Assembly: GCA_910584845.1 (NCBI GenBank)
Contig: CAJUDH010000003.1
Coordinates: 221,795 to 285,794 of the forward strand
DNA: 64,000 nucleotides
Direction of reading: 5' to 3'
DNA from: an uncultured Lachnospiraceae bacterium
GTDB lineage: Bacteria; Bacillota; Clostridia; Lachnospirales; Lachnospiraceae
Below the pieces are notes generated by a model. That model made no database searches and was not told the origin of the DNA. It saw only the letters and a program-made list of their open reading frames with translations. The position numbers and the translations under genes are program-made. Positions within the stretch are counted from its first letter, which is position 1. The number at the start of each line of letters is the position of its first letter. Below are positions 25,266 to 34,107 of the stretch, in pieces.

Positions 25266-26411
25266 GTGGAAAGCCAGGGAGGAAAAACCAAAGGATGGGA
25301 AGGGTCTGCCGGGGCGAAAGAACGGGAAAAGGAGTATTTATATTGGCTGTGTAAGCTGGCCCTTTTGGGGGCTGTTTCCATACGGAAATTATATGAGTAT
25401 TTTCGAAGCTTTGAAGCAATATATAATATGGAAGAGAGAGGGCTACGCAAAACAGGCATCCTCAATAGCAGGCAACTGGCAGCGCTGGGATCCTGGCATA
25501 GCCATTTTTCACAATGCCGGCAGGAATATAGGGGGTTAGGCGAAAGAAAGGTCCGTTTTGTCACGCCTTTGGATGAGGATTATCCCCAACGGCTCCGGGA
25601 AATTTATGATTATCCTATGGGGCTTTGGGTAAAAGGGCGCCTGCCGGAGGACTGTATCCCTTCCGTGGCGATTGTAGGCGCCCGGGGCTGTTCTGCCTAT
25701 GGGGGGCAATTGGCAAGGGAGTTCGCCCGCATTTTGGCAAAAGGGCAAGTACAGGTGGTCAGTGGCCTGGCCATGGGGATTGACGGCGCGGCCCACGAAG
25801 GCGCTTTGGAAGCGCAGGGCCTTACTTTTGCCGTGTTGGGGTGTGGCGTGGATATTTGTTACCCGGCTTCCCACTATGGTATTTTTAACGCTATGGAAGG
25901 CTCCGGGGGGATATTGTCAGAATTCCCTTTGGGAAGGGGGCCGCTGCCCCATCATTTCCCCATGCGCAACCGGCTGATCAGCGGTTTGGCGGATGCCGTC
26001 CTGGTGGTAGAGGCAAAGGCAAAAAGCGGATCCTTAATTACGGCGGAGCAGGGGTTGGAGCAGGGGAGGGAAGTTTTTGCCGTGCCCGGGCGCATTACAG
26101 ACCCTTTAAGCATAGGCTGCAACCGCTTAATCCAGCAAGGGGCGCATATGGCAACTTCGCCCGGCGACATTTTGGAATATCTTGGGGTGAAATGCCGAAA
26201 AGTGTTAATTCTTAATGAAAAAAACGTAAATGGTCTTGCAAAGAAGGAGAAAATGGTGTATAGTTGCCTGGATTTCACTCCCAAACACCTGGACGAAATT
26301 ATCAGAAGCTGTGGGCTGGGGCCTGGCGAATGCATGGGTACTTTACTGGAACTGGAGCTGGGCGGCTATGTGTTTCGTTCGGCGAACCATTATTTTGGGA
26401 AAAAGCTTTAA
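25266..26411 (+). CDS. dprA: DNA-processing protein DprA (Smf)
   Basis: 381 residues from a GTG codon at 25266, 1 base after the yifB stop codon and behind GGAGGGG. The Rossmann-fold core carries VAIVGARGCSAYGGQLAREF, VSGLAMGIDGAAHEGAL, VLGCGVDICYP, RNRLISGLADAVLVVEA and GSLITAEQGLEQGREVFAVPG, all characteristic. N-terminal SAM-like helices (LYWLCKLALLGAVS) and a C-terminal winged-helix-like end (LDEIIRSCGLGPGECMGTL) complete it. DprA binds ssDNA and loads RecA. Commonly followed by topA, as here. Confidence 0.95.
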   Translation: MESQGGKTKGWEGSAGAKEREKEYLYWLCKLALLGAVSIRKLYEYFRSFEAIYNMEERGLRKTGILNSRQLAALGSWHSHFSQCRQEYRGLGERKVRFVTPLDEDYPQRLREIYDYPMGLWVKGRLPEDCIPSVAIVGARGCSAYGGQLAREFARILAKGQVQVVSGLAMGIDGAAHEGALEAQGLTFAVLGCGVDICYPASHYGIFNAMEGSGGILSEFPLGRGPLPHHFPMRNRLISGLADAVLVVEAKAKSGSLITAEQGLEQGREVFAVPGRITDPLSIGCNRLIQQGAHMATSPGDILEYLGVKCRKVLILNEKNVNGLAKKEKMVYSCLDFTPKHLDEIIRSCGLGPGECMGTLLELELGGYVFRSANHYFGKKL

Positions 26412-26474
26412 AAGAAAGATTTGGATTAAACATAGTAATAATGAAGAAATATAGGTTTGGATATAGGAGTAACC

Positions 26475-28559
26475 ATGGCGAAGAATTTAGTTATTGTAGA
26501 GTCACCTGCAAAAGTAAAAACCATTCGGAAATTCCTGGGAACCAATTATGAGGTAGATGCCTCCAACGGGCATGTGCGAGATTTGCCAAAAAGTTCTTTG
26601 GGGATTGACGTGGATCATGATTATGAACCAAAGTATATTACGATCCGGGGGAAGGGCGATATTTTGTCCAAGCTTCGCAAGGAAGTAAAAAAAGCTGACA
26701 AGATTTATCTGGCGACAGACCCGGACCGGGAGGGGGAAGCCATTTCCTGGCATTTGATGAAGGCATTGAAACTGGATGAACAGGAGGGCAAAAAAGTATA
26801 CCGGGTCAGCTTTAATGAGATTACCAAGACAGCCGTCAAGAATTCCCTTAAGACCCCCCGAAAGATTGACATGGATCTGGTAGACGCCCAGCAAACCAGA
26901 CGGATGTTGGACCGGATGGTGGGGTACAGTATAAGCCCGCTGCTCTGGGCCAAAGTAAAGAGGGGATTAAGCGCCGGAAGGGTACAGTCTGTGGCCCTCC
27001 GCATGATCTGCGACCGGGAGGATGAGATTCAAGCTTTTATTCCGGAAGAGTATTGGAATTTGGAAGCGGAATTGATGCAGGAAGGAAGCCAAAAGCCTAT
27101 GAAGGCCAAACTCCATGGAACCCGCCAGGGGAAATTGGCCGTTCATAAAAAGGAAGAGATGGATCAGGTTTTGGCTGATTTAAAGGGCCAGGATTTTGTG
27201 GTAGAGGAGGTGAAAAACGGGGAACGGGTCAAAAAGCCCCCCATCCCTTTCACTACCAGTACCTTGCAGCAGGAAGCCTCCAAAGTCCTTAATTTTTCCA
27301 CGCAAAAAACCATGCGCCTGGCGCAGCAGCTATATGAAGGCGTGGATATTAAGGGCCACGATACCGTCGGCCTGATTACCTACCTGCGTACGGATTCCAC
27401 CCGCGTGGCCGAAGAAGCCGACGCGGCGGCAAAAAAATATGTGGAACAGGCTTATGGCAGCAAATATGTGCTGAAAAATGATGTTGCCCAGAAGAACAAA
27501 GGGAAAATACAAGACGCCCACGAGGCGATCCGCCCTACGGATATTACACTGACCCCGGCCAAAGTAAAGGATTCTTTACAACGGGACCAGTTCCGCCTTT
27601 ATCAGCTGATCTGGAAACGTTTTACTGCCAGCCGTATGCAGCCGGCGGTTTATGAAACCGTTTCCGTGAAAATAGCAGCCGGCAGGTATTTATTTGCTTT
27701 ATCCGCTTCCAAACTGGCATTTGACGGTTTTATGTCCGTTTATGTCCAGGAAGAGGACAAAGAAGCAGCCAATACTTTGCTGGGGAAGCTGGAGCAGGGC
27801 GACGTGTTAAAATTGGGTCAGCTGGCCCCCAGCCAACATTTCACCCAGCCCCCGGCCCATTATACGGAGGCGTCCTTGGTAAAGGCTTTGGAGGAACAAG
27901 GCATCGGCAGGCCAAGCACTTATGCGCCTACCATAACCACCATCCTGGCCCGGCGTTACGTGACGAAGGAAAACAAAAATTTGTATGTAACAGAGTTGGG
28001 GGAGGTGGTCAACGGTATTATGAGGAAATGCTTCCCCAGCATCGTAGATACCAGTTTTACGGCCAATATGGAGCAATTGCTGGATAAAATCGGCGACGGT
28101 ACGGTACGGTGGAAGACCGTGGTGGAGAATTTCTATCCGGATTTGGATGAAGCGGTGAAAGTTGCCCGGGATACTTTGGAATCGGTTAAAATAGCAGATG
28201 AAGTTTCGGACGTAATCTGTGATATTTGCGGCCGGAACATGGTGATCAAGTATGGCCCCCATGGTAAATTCCTGGCCTGCCCCGGGTTTCCCGACTGCAA
28301 AAACACAAAGCCTTATCTGGAAAAAATCGGGGTGGCCTGCCCCAAATGCGGGAAGGACGTGGTGATCCGCAAGACGAAAAAAGGGAGGCGTTTCTATGGC
28401 TGTGAAAACAACCCGGACTGCGAGTTTATGTCCTGGCAGAGGCCGTCCAAAGAAAAATGCCCCCAATGCGGCGGATATATGGTGGAACGGGGGAACCGGC
28501 TCTTATGCGCCGACCCTCAATGTGGCTATAGCATGGATATGAAAACGAAAGAAGAATAA
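26475..28559 (+). CDS. topA: DNA topoisomerase I (type IA)
   Basis: 694 residues from the ATG at 26475 behind TAGGAG. TOPRIM domain with DPDREGEAISWHL, active-site Tyr303 in TYLRTDSTR, the RPSTYAPTI motif, and C-terminal zinc ribbons: three Cys-rich repeats starting CDICG, CPKCG and CPQCG. It relaxes negative supercoils. A second type IA enzyme, topB, is encoded at 57505. A long hairpin terminator follows. Confidence 0.97.
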   Translation: MAKNLVIVESPAKVKTIRKFLGTNYEVDASNGHVRDLPKSSLGIDVDHDYEPKYITIRGKGDILSKLRKEVKKADKIYLATDPDREGEAISWHLMKALKLDEQEGKKVYRVSFNEITKTAVKNSLKTPRKIDMDLVDAQQTRRMLDRMVGYSISPLLWAKVKRGLSAGRVQSVALRMICDREDEIQAFIPEEYWNLEAELMQEGSQKPMKAKLHGTRQGKLAVHKKEEMDQVLADLKGQDFVVEEVKNGERVKKPPIPFTTSTLQQEASKVLNFSTQKTMRLAQQLYEGVDIKGHDTVGLITYLRTDSTRVAEEADAAAKKYVEQAYGSKYVLKNDVAQKNKGKIQDAHEAIRPTDITLTPAKVKDSLQRDQFRLYQLIWKRFTASRMQPAVYETVSVKIAAGRYLFALSASKLAFDGFMSVYVQEEDKEAANTLLGKLEQGDVLKLGQLAPSQHFTQPPAHYTEASLVKALEEQGIGRPSTYAPTITTILARRYVTKENKNLYVTELGEVVNGIMRKCFPSIVDTSFTANMEQLLDKIGDGTVRWKTVVENFYPDLDEAVKVARDTLESVKIADEVSDVICDICGRNMVIKYGPHGKFLACPGFPDCKNTKPYLEKIGVACPKCGKDVVIRKTKKGRRFYGCENNPDCEFMSWQRPSKEKCPQCGGYMVERGNRLLCADPQCGYSMDMKTKEE

Positions 28560-28603
28560 AAAAGAATACAAAAAAATAAAAGGCGTTTGCCGTAAATTTA
28601 TTG

Positions 28604-28667
28604 AAAGATTTGCACAATTTGTGGTTAATGCGCAGCCTCATGCATACAAATTGTGCGAATCTTTTTG
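28604..28667 (+). terminator. Terminator after topA
   Basis: Long stem AAAGATTTGCACAATTTG (28604-28621) with CAAATTGTGCGAATCTTT (28647-28664), one mismatch, 25-base loop, ending in TTTTT. Confidence 0.85.
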
Positions 28668-28713
28668 TATAAGGAAAAGGTAAGCTAAAATGTCAATTAA
28701 TTTCGAAAAACTC

Positions 28714-28742
28714 TTGTTATTGCTTAAAAATCATGCTAATAT
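28714..28742 (+). promoter_or_regulatory. codY: Promoter of codY
   Basis: TTGTTA (28714-28719), 17-base spacer ending in TGC, TAATAT (28737-28742). The extended -10 compensates for a moderate -35. Confidence 0.75.
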
Positions 28743-28800
28743 TTAACTAGTGTAGCCTGATTCGCTGCAAGATATCCATAAATTGAGGAGGTTTTTCGAA

Positions 28801-29577
28801 ATGAGCGTACAGTTGCTGGATAAGACGAGAAAAATCAATAAATTATTGCATAATAACAACTCACATAAAGTAGTCTTCAACGATATCTGCAAAGTGCTGA
28901 GCGAAATTCAGCTTTCCAATATACTGGTGATCAGTAAAAAAGGAAAGGTATTGGGGGTGGGCCTTTGCCCCGGGGTAGACGAAATAGAGGAATTGATTGA
29001 AGACCAGGTAGGGGGATACGTAGACCGCATGTTAAATGAGCGGCTCCTTAGTATCCTGTCTACCAAGGAAAATGTTAATCTGGCTACTTTGGGGTTTGCA
29101 GAGGAAAACGTAAAAAAATACCAGGCCATCATTACGCCGATTGATATTGCCGGGGAGCGGCTGGGCACCCTGTTTATTTATAAATGTGACGAGCAATATG
29201 ATATTGACGATATTATTTTAAGCGAATACGGGACTACGGTTGTGGGGCTGGAGATGATGCGTTCAGTCAATGAAGAGAATGCGGAAGAAAGCCGGAAGAT
29301 CCAGATCGTTAAGTCAGCCATCAGCACATTGTCTTTTTCTGAACTGGAAGCAATTACCCATATTTTTGAGGAATTAGACGGGAACGAAGGGATCCTGGTA
29401 GCCAGCAAGATTGCAGACCGGGTGGGGATTACCCGGTCGGTGATCGTCAATGCTTTGCGTAAGTTTGAAAGCGCCGGCGTGATCGAATCCCGTTCTTCCG
29501 GTATGAAAGGGACTTATATTAAAGTACTCAATGATGTGGTGTTTGATGAATTAAAAAATATAAAAGAGTCAAAATAA
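28801..29577 (+). CDS. codY: Global transcriptional repressor CodY
   Basis: 258 residues from the ATG at 28801 (TGAGGAGG upstream). N-terminal GAF domain (LLDKTRKINKLLHNN ... LGVGLCPGVD), which in characterised proteins binds isoleucine and valine. C-terminal winged helix with GILVASKIADRVGITRSVIV and NALRKFESAGVIESRSSGMK, the CodY recognition region. With GTP and branched-chain amino acids it represses genes for nutrient limitation. It has its own promoter between topA and the glycogen gene. Confidence 0.97.
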   Translation: MSVQLLDKTRKINKLLHNNNSHKVVFNDICKVLSEIQLSNILVISKKGKVLGVGLCPGVDEIEELIEDQVGGYVDRMLNERLLSILSTKENVNLATLGFAEENVKKYQAIITPIDIAGERLGTLFIYKCDEQYDIDDIILSEYGTTVVGLEMMRSVNEENAEESRKIQIVKSAISTLSFSELEAITHIFEELDGNEGILVASKIADRVGITRSVIVNALRKFESAGVIESRSSGMKGTYIKVLNDVVFDELKNIKESK

Positions 29578-29699
29578 CCTTTATCGTAGGTAGGCTGGCA
29601 AGAAAAAGAAGGAGGGATGCAAAAAGCAAGGTTTGATAATTCTGATATGGCAGGGTTATCGGGGGAATGCTTACAAATTAAAACAAAAGGAGGCGGAGT

Positions 29700-31832
29700 A
29701 TGAATTGGCGCAGCCAGAAATTAACTCTGGATTATCCGGTATCGGTTACCCCTATGGGGGAAATTGGCAGATACCCGGTGAGGCCAGGGCTATTTGACAT
29801 GAATGGGGCCATGGTGGTGGGGTCAGGGGTGAATTTTACCATCCATACCCACAATGGCACATCTTGCAGACTTTTGCTGTTTCATAAAGGGGAAGAGGAA
29901 CCTTATGCCGTTCTTCCTTTTCCCGAAGAATATAAAGTCGGGGATGTGTATTCCATGATCGTATTTGACCTTAAAATCGAAGAATTTGAATACGCGTACC
30001 AAATTGACGGGGAATATTGCCCCAAAAGAGGAATGCTTTTTGATAAAAACGTGGTTTTGCTGGACCCTTATGCCCGGGCTGTGACGGGCCAGGCAAATTG
30101 GGGGGACAGGATGATCAAACATTACCACGCCCGGGTTGTGAAAGACGTTTTTGACTGGGGCGCTATGCCCCAATCTTCCCAGGAACTGGCGGATTTAATT
30201 ATCTACGAAATGCATGTAAGGGGGTTTTCCTACCACCCCTCTTCCGGTGTAAAACATCCGGGGACTTTTGACGGGATCCGGGAGAAAATTCCATATCTGA
30301 AAGAGCTGGGCATTAACGCAGTGGAATTAATGCCTATTTTTGAATTTGACGAAACCATGAACAGCCGGCGGGTAGGCGGAAAGGAACTGCTGGACTATTG
30401 GGGCTACAACACGGTGGGTTTTTTTGCGCCTAACAGCAATTATGCGTCAACGAAAGAACACAACCGGGAGGGGACGGAATTAAAGGAATTAATCCGGGAA
30501 CTTCATGACAATGGGATCGAAGTGATTTTGGACGTGGTATTCAACCACACGGCAGAGGGGAATGAGAAAGGGCCCACGTTCTGTTTTAAGGGCATTGACA
30601 ATAAGATTTACTATATGTTGACGGCAGAGGGGGACTATTATAATTTCAGCGGCTGCGGCAATACCCTTAACTGTAACCATCCGGTGGTCCGGCAAATGAT
30701 CCTGGAATGCCTGCGTTATTGGATTATCAATTACCGGGTGGACGGGTTCCGGTTTGACTTGGCCAGCATATTGGGGAGGAATGAGGACGGTTCCCCTATG
30801 AACAAGCCGCCTTTATTGGAAAGCCTGGCCAATGACCCGCTGTTAAGCAATGTAAAATTGATTGCCGAAGCCTGGGATGCGGGGGGCTTATATCAAGTGG
30901 GCAGTTTTCCGGCCAGCGGGCGTTGGGCCGAGTGGAACGGCAGGTATAGGGATTCCCTGCGGGGGTATTTGAAAGGGGATTGTTGGGAGGTATGGGATGC
31001 CGCCTGGAGCATATCCGGGTCCGGCGACTTGTACGGCGGCTATTATTCGGACCTGGACAACGGATATGCCGGATATAACTCCTGCGTTAATTTCCTCACC
31101 TGCCACGACGGGTTTACCATGTATGATTTATATTCTTATAACGAAAAACACAATGAAGGCAACGGATGGAACAACACCGACGGGGCCGACGACAACCGGA
31201 GCTGGAACTGCGGATGGGAGGGGGAGACAAACGACCCAGAGGTGCTTCGTTTGCGGTACCGCATGATCCGCAATGCCTGCGCCGTGTTAATGTGCAGCCG
31301 GGGGGCGCCTATGTTCCTTGCCGGGGATGAGTTTGGCAATACCCAATACGGCAATAACAACAGCTATTGCCAGGACAATGAGATCTCCTGGCTGGATTGG
31401 AGGCTCCTGGAAAAGAACCGGGACCTGTTTGAATTTTTTAAATTCATGATCCACTATCGTAAGGAACATTTGGTGATCCGCAGAAAACTTCCGGATGCAG
31501 TCTGCGGCATGGATCCCATACACACCCACCATATCCGGGCAGAGCAGGTCAGCATCCCCAGGGATGCCAGGACCATTGCCATTAGCTTTGCCGGGTATGA
31601 CAGAAAAAAGGGGGAAGACGACCTGGTGTATCTGGCTATCAATACATTTTGGGAGGACGTGGAGATCACTTTGCCGGATTTGCGCAACCGGAACGCCTGG
31701 TATTTGAGTGTGAATACTTACGGGGACGGGCAGGGGCGTTATTGTTATAAAGAAGGGAGCGAGGTGCGTATTGACGGCTCCTTTATTATGAGGCCCAGGT
31801 CGGTAGCCGTATTTACCGGAAGGGCGCTTTGA
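29700..31832 (+). CDS. Glycogen debranching enzyme / isoamylase-type GH13
   Basis: 710 residues. An N-terminal CBM48-like domain (about 1-170, with GVNFTIHTHNGTSCRLLLF) precedes the GH13 barrel: IYEMHVRGFSYH, VILDVVFNHTAEG (region I), GFRFDLASILGR with the nucleophile Asp (II), LIAEAWDAGGL with the acid/base Glu (III) and FLTCHDGFTMYDL with HD (IV). The pattern matches GlgX/isoamylase enzymes that cut alpha-1,6 branches. Whether it prefers glycogen or pullulan cannot be decided here. The ATG follows AAAGGAGGCGGAGT. A terminator follows. Confidence 0.92.
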   Translation: MNWRSQKLTLDYPVSVTPMGEIGRYPVRPGLFDMNGAMVVGSGVNFTIHTHNGTSCRLLLFHKGEEEPYAVLPFPEEYKVGDVYSMIVFDLKIEEFEYAYQIDGEYCPKRGMLFDKNVVLLDPYARAVTGQANWGDRMIKHYHARVVKDVFDWGAMPQSSQELADLIIYEMHVRGFSYHPSSGVKHPGTFDGIREKIPYLKELGINAVELMPIFEFDETMNSRRVGGKELLDYWGYNTVGFFAPNSNYASTKEHNREGTELKELIRELHDNGIEVILDVVFNHTAEGNEKGPTFCFKGIDNKIYYMLTAEGDYYNFSGCGNTLNCNHPVVRQMILECLRYWIINYRVDGFRFDLASILGRNEDGSPMNKPPLLESLANDPLLSNVKLIAEAWDAGGLYQVGSFPASGRWAEWNGRYRDSLRGYLKGDCWEVWDAAWSISGSGDLYGGYYSDLDNGYAGYNSCVNFLTCHDGFTMYDLYSYNEKHNEGNGWNNTDGADDNRSWNCGWEGETNDPEVLRLRYRMIRNACAVLMCSRGAPMFLAGDEFGNTQYGNNNSYCQDNEISWLDWRLLEKNRDLFEFFKFMIHYRKEHLVIRRKLPDAVCGMDPIHTHHIRAEQVSIPRDARTIAISFAGYDRKKGEDDLVYLAINTFWEDVEITLPDLRNRNAWYLSVNTYGDGQGRYCYKEGSEVRIDGSFIMRPRSVAVFTGRAL

Positions 31833-31856
31833 AATTTTATTTTTAAATTAGTCAGA

Positions 31857-31903
31857 GGCTGTTGCGGGTGACGGGGTTTTGGGATTATGCAACAGCCCTT
31901 TTG
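31857..31903 (+). terminator. Terminator after the debranching enzyme gene
   Basis: Perfect stem GGCTGTTGC (31857-31865) with GCAACAGCC (31889-31897), then CTTTT. Confidence 0.8.
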
Positions 31904-31933
31904 AAAGTATTGTAACAGGAGGCAGATGGTAAA

Positions 31934-32785
31934 ATGGAACAACGGGGCAAGACCGGGCTGGTGCTGGAAGGCGGCGGCATGCGGGGGATATATACAGCCG
32001 GGGTTTTGGATGTGTTTTTGGAACACGGGATTACGTTTGACGGGGTGGTCGGCGTGTCAGCCGGGGTGATCTATGGCTGCTCCTACCTTTCCGGGCAACG
32101 GGGCAGAAGCATCCGTTATTACAAAAGGTATTGCAGGGATTGGCGCTTTATCAGTTTTTGGAACCTTTTGCTGACCGGGGATATGGTAGGGAGGAAATTC
32201 TGCTATTGCGATATACCAGATAAGCTGGACCCTTTTGACTATGAGGCTTTTAAGCGTTCCAAAACAGAATTTTATGCGACCTGCAGCAACCTTGAGACCG
32301 GGAAGGCAGAGTATTTGAGGCTGACTGACATGAAAAAGCAAGCAGATATTATGAGGGCTTCCGCTTCTTTGCCCCTAATATCCAGGGTCGTCCGGGTCAA
32401 CGGGATGAAGCTGCTGGACGGGGCCTGCACGGACAGCATCCCCGTAAAGGCATTCCGTAAGATGGGGTTTGGAAAGAATGTTGTAGTGCTGACCCGCCAC
32501 GAGGGCTATGTAAAGCAGCCAGAGAGGAGGAGGCTGGCGGATTTGTTTTATATCCGGTATCCCCGTTTCGTAAAGGCTATGAGGACACGCCATGTCCGCT
32601 ATAATAAAAAAATCCAGTATATCCGGCGGTTAGAGGAGGCCGGGGAGGCGTTTGTAATCCGGCCCAGCCGGGAGCTGGATATCGGCCGCATGGAGCACAG
32701 CCCGAGAAAACTGCAGCAGACGTATGACCTGGGCAGGAAAGATGCAAAAAGGCGGTTGAAAGAACTGAAAGAGTGGCTGCCATGA
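31934..32785 (+). CDS. Patatin-like phospholipase family protein
   Basis: 283 residues. GLVLEGGGMRGIYTAGVLDVF contains the oxyanion hole GGGxR. The nucleophile elbow GVSAGVIYG carries the active serine. The catalytic aspartate is in LLDGACTDSIPV. This is the Ser-Asp dyad of patatin-type lipid acyl hydrolases; the bacterial YjjU-like subgroup is typical in length. No signal peptide, so cytoplasmic. AGGAGGCAG precedes the ATG. Convergent with mrp. Confidence 0.92.
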   Translation: MEQRGKTGLVLEGGGMRGIYTAGVLDVFLEHGITFDGVVGVSAGVIYGCSYLSGQRGRSIRYYKRYCRDWRFISFWNLLLTGDMVGRKFCYCDIPDKLDPFDYEAFKRSKTEFYATCSNLETGKAEYLRLTDMKKQADIMRASASLPLISRVVRVNGMKLLDGACTDSIPVKAFRKMGFGKNVVVLTRHEGYVKQPERRRLADLFYIRYPRFVKAMRTRHVRYNKKIQYIRRLEEAGEAFVIRPSRELDIGRMEHSPRKLQQTYDLGRKDAKRRLKELKEWLP

Positions 32786-32859
32786 CCAGGGAACGGGTGT
32801 TTTGGCATACCTTTGGGGGGCCTTTTTGCTTCCCATCATAAAAGGAAACGGTAAAATCA

Positions 32860-32912
32860 ATGCCCCCTTTTAAGCAGGCAAGCGGAAAAACTTGCTGCTT
32901 TGAAGGGGGCAT
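32860..32912. terminator. Large hairpin between convergent patatin and mrp genes
   Basis: Stem ATGCCCCCTT with AAGGGGGCAT at the ends of 32860-32912, extended by AAGCAG/CTGCTT inside. There is no strong T-run on either side, so it may be a weak or protein-assisted terminator for both genes. Confidence 0.45.
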
Positions 32913-32947
32913 ACGAATAGCCGGTAAAACGGTTGCGGTTTTGCGGG

Positions 32948-33793
32948 TTACAGGGCCATCAGCTTGGCGGCTGCGCTTTCCATCCAGTCTTCCTCTAAAT
33001 ATTCAATGGTTCCGGCGTCTACATGGCTGGCAATGGCCGGGGTAATGGGAAGTTTTGCCAATACAGGAAGGCCAAACTCTTTTGCGATTTCGTCAATGTG
33101 GCTTTCGCCAAATACGGAAATTTTCTTTCCGCAGTCCGGGCATTCCAGATAACTCATATTTTCAACCAAACCCAATATGGGGATATTCATTTTTTTAGCC
33201 ATATTCACTGCCTTGGATACAATCATGGAAACCAGTTCCTGGGGGGAGGTTACAATGATAATCCCGTTAACCGGCAGAGACTGGAATACGGTGAGGGGTA
33301 CATCCCCCGTACCTGGCGGCATGTCGACAAACAGATAATCTACGTTTTCCCAAAGGGCCTCCTGCCAAAATTGTTTGACGGCGCCTGCAATCACCGGGCC
33401 CCTCCAGATAACCGGGTCCGTGTCATGGTCTAAAAGCAGATTAGCGGACATGATGCTTATGCCTGTGGCGGTGGTAGCCGGTACCATTAGCCCGTCAGGG
33501 GTGACGCTGATGCCGTCTGTGCCCAGCCCGAAAGCTTTGGGGATGGAAGGGCCGGTGATGTCGGCATCTAAAATTCCGGTATGTTTCCCTTTGGCGTTCA
33601 TTTTTACTGCCAAAAGGGAAGTAACCAGAGATTTGCCCACCCCCCCTTTGCCGCTGACTACGCCGATGACTTTGTCCACGGAGCTGGCCGGGTTTAAAGG
33701 TTCCAGAAAGCTTGTCTGGCCTGCCGTGCGGCTGCTGCAATTTTCTCCACAGGAGCTGCAGTCATGTGTACAGTTTTCGCTTACTTCGCTCAT
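32948..33793 (-). CDS. Mrp/NBP35-type P-loop ATPase, Fe-S cluster carrier
   Basis: 281 residues. The N-terminus has a four-Cys motif (CTHDCSSCGENC, Cys8, 12, 15, 19), as in Nbp35. Deviant Walker A VSGKGGVGKS, LDADITGPSIPK, VDMPPGTGDVPL and VTSPQELVSM follow. The second metal motif is LECPDCGKK with CxxC, where ApbC/Mrp proteins bridge a 4Fe-4S cluster. Its role in cluster delivery is from family knowledge. The ATG at 33793 follows TGGAGGG. The upstream region can fold into a cloverleaf (33845-33931). Confidence 0.93.
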   Translation of the reverse strand: MSEVSENCTHDCSSCGENCSSRTAGQTSFLEPLNPASSVDKVIGVVSGKGGVGKSLVTSLLAVKMNAKGKHTGILDADITGPSIPKAFGLGTDGISVTPDGLMVPATTATGISIMSANLLLDHDTDPVIWRGPVIAGAVKQFWQEALWENVDYLFVDMPPGTGDVPLTVFQSLPVNGIIIVTSPQELVSMIVSKAVNMAKKMNIPILGLVENMSYLECPDCGKKISVFGESHIDEIAKEFGLPVLAKLPITPAIASHVDAGTIEYLEEDWMESAAAKLMAL

Positions 33794-34107
33794 GAGTTAT
33801 CCCTCCATTTTTCCTATATCGTGAGTTCCGTCGTTTTTATGCGCCTATGGGGCACGCCGCCGTGCAGGAAAGCGTCCTGGCGCCTGGTACCTGCCTAAGT
33901 AAAACCGCCGTTGGCGATAAGGCAGCCATAGTAAACAGGATACCATATTTGACGCAAAAGTAAAAGCCTTTGGCTATTATATTTTTGTCATTTTTTGCTT
34001 GCATAAGCCGGAGGAACGATGTATCATAAAATATAATAGGGATGGATTTTCCGGCCGGTTTGTGGAAAGGCCGGCCTTAAAAATTAAGAGAAGGCAGAAG
34101 ACAGGAT
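33794..34107. promoter_or_regulatory. Divergent intergenic region mrp / sortase
   Basis: 314 bases between two divergent genes. It contains a cloverleaf-like structure at 33845-33931 and a plausible plus-strand promoter for the sortase gene, TTGCAT (33999-34004), 17 bases, TATCAT (34022-34027). No coding sequence is apparent. Confidence 0.5.
33845..33931 (-). ncRNA. Cloverleaf-like structured leader candidate upstream of mrp
   Basis: Four helices can be drawn: P1 CTATGG/CCATAG (33845-33850 with 33926-33931) closing the element; GCACG-CCGC-CGTGC (33852-33865); AGGA/TCCT (33866-33869 with 33875-33878); and CTGCCT/AGGCAG (33891-33896 with 33920-33925) capped by CGCC-GTT-GGCG (33906-33916). The sortase promoter lies on the far side, so only the mrp transcript would carry it. 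It is not a tRNA and matches no riboswitch I know. Confidence 0.35.

Noticed and set aside
33861..33897. Cobalamin-riboswitch-like CCTGGTACCTGCC stretch
   Set aside because: It has only partial likeness to the B12 box and lacks the other conserved elements; the region fits the cloverleaf better.
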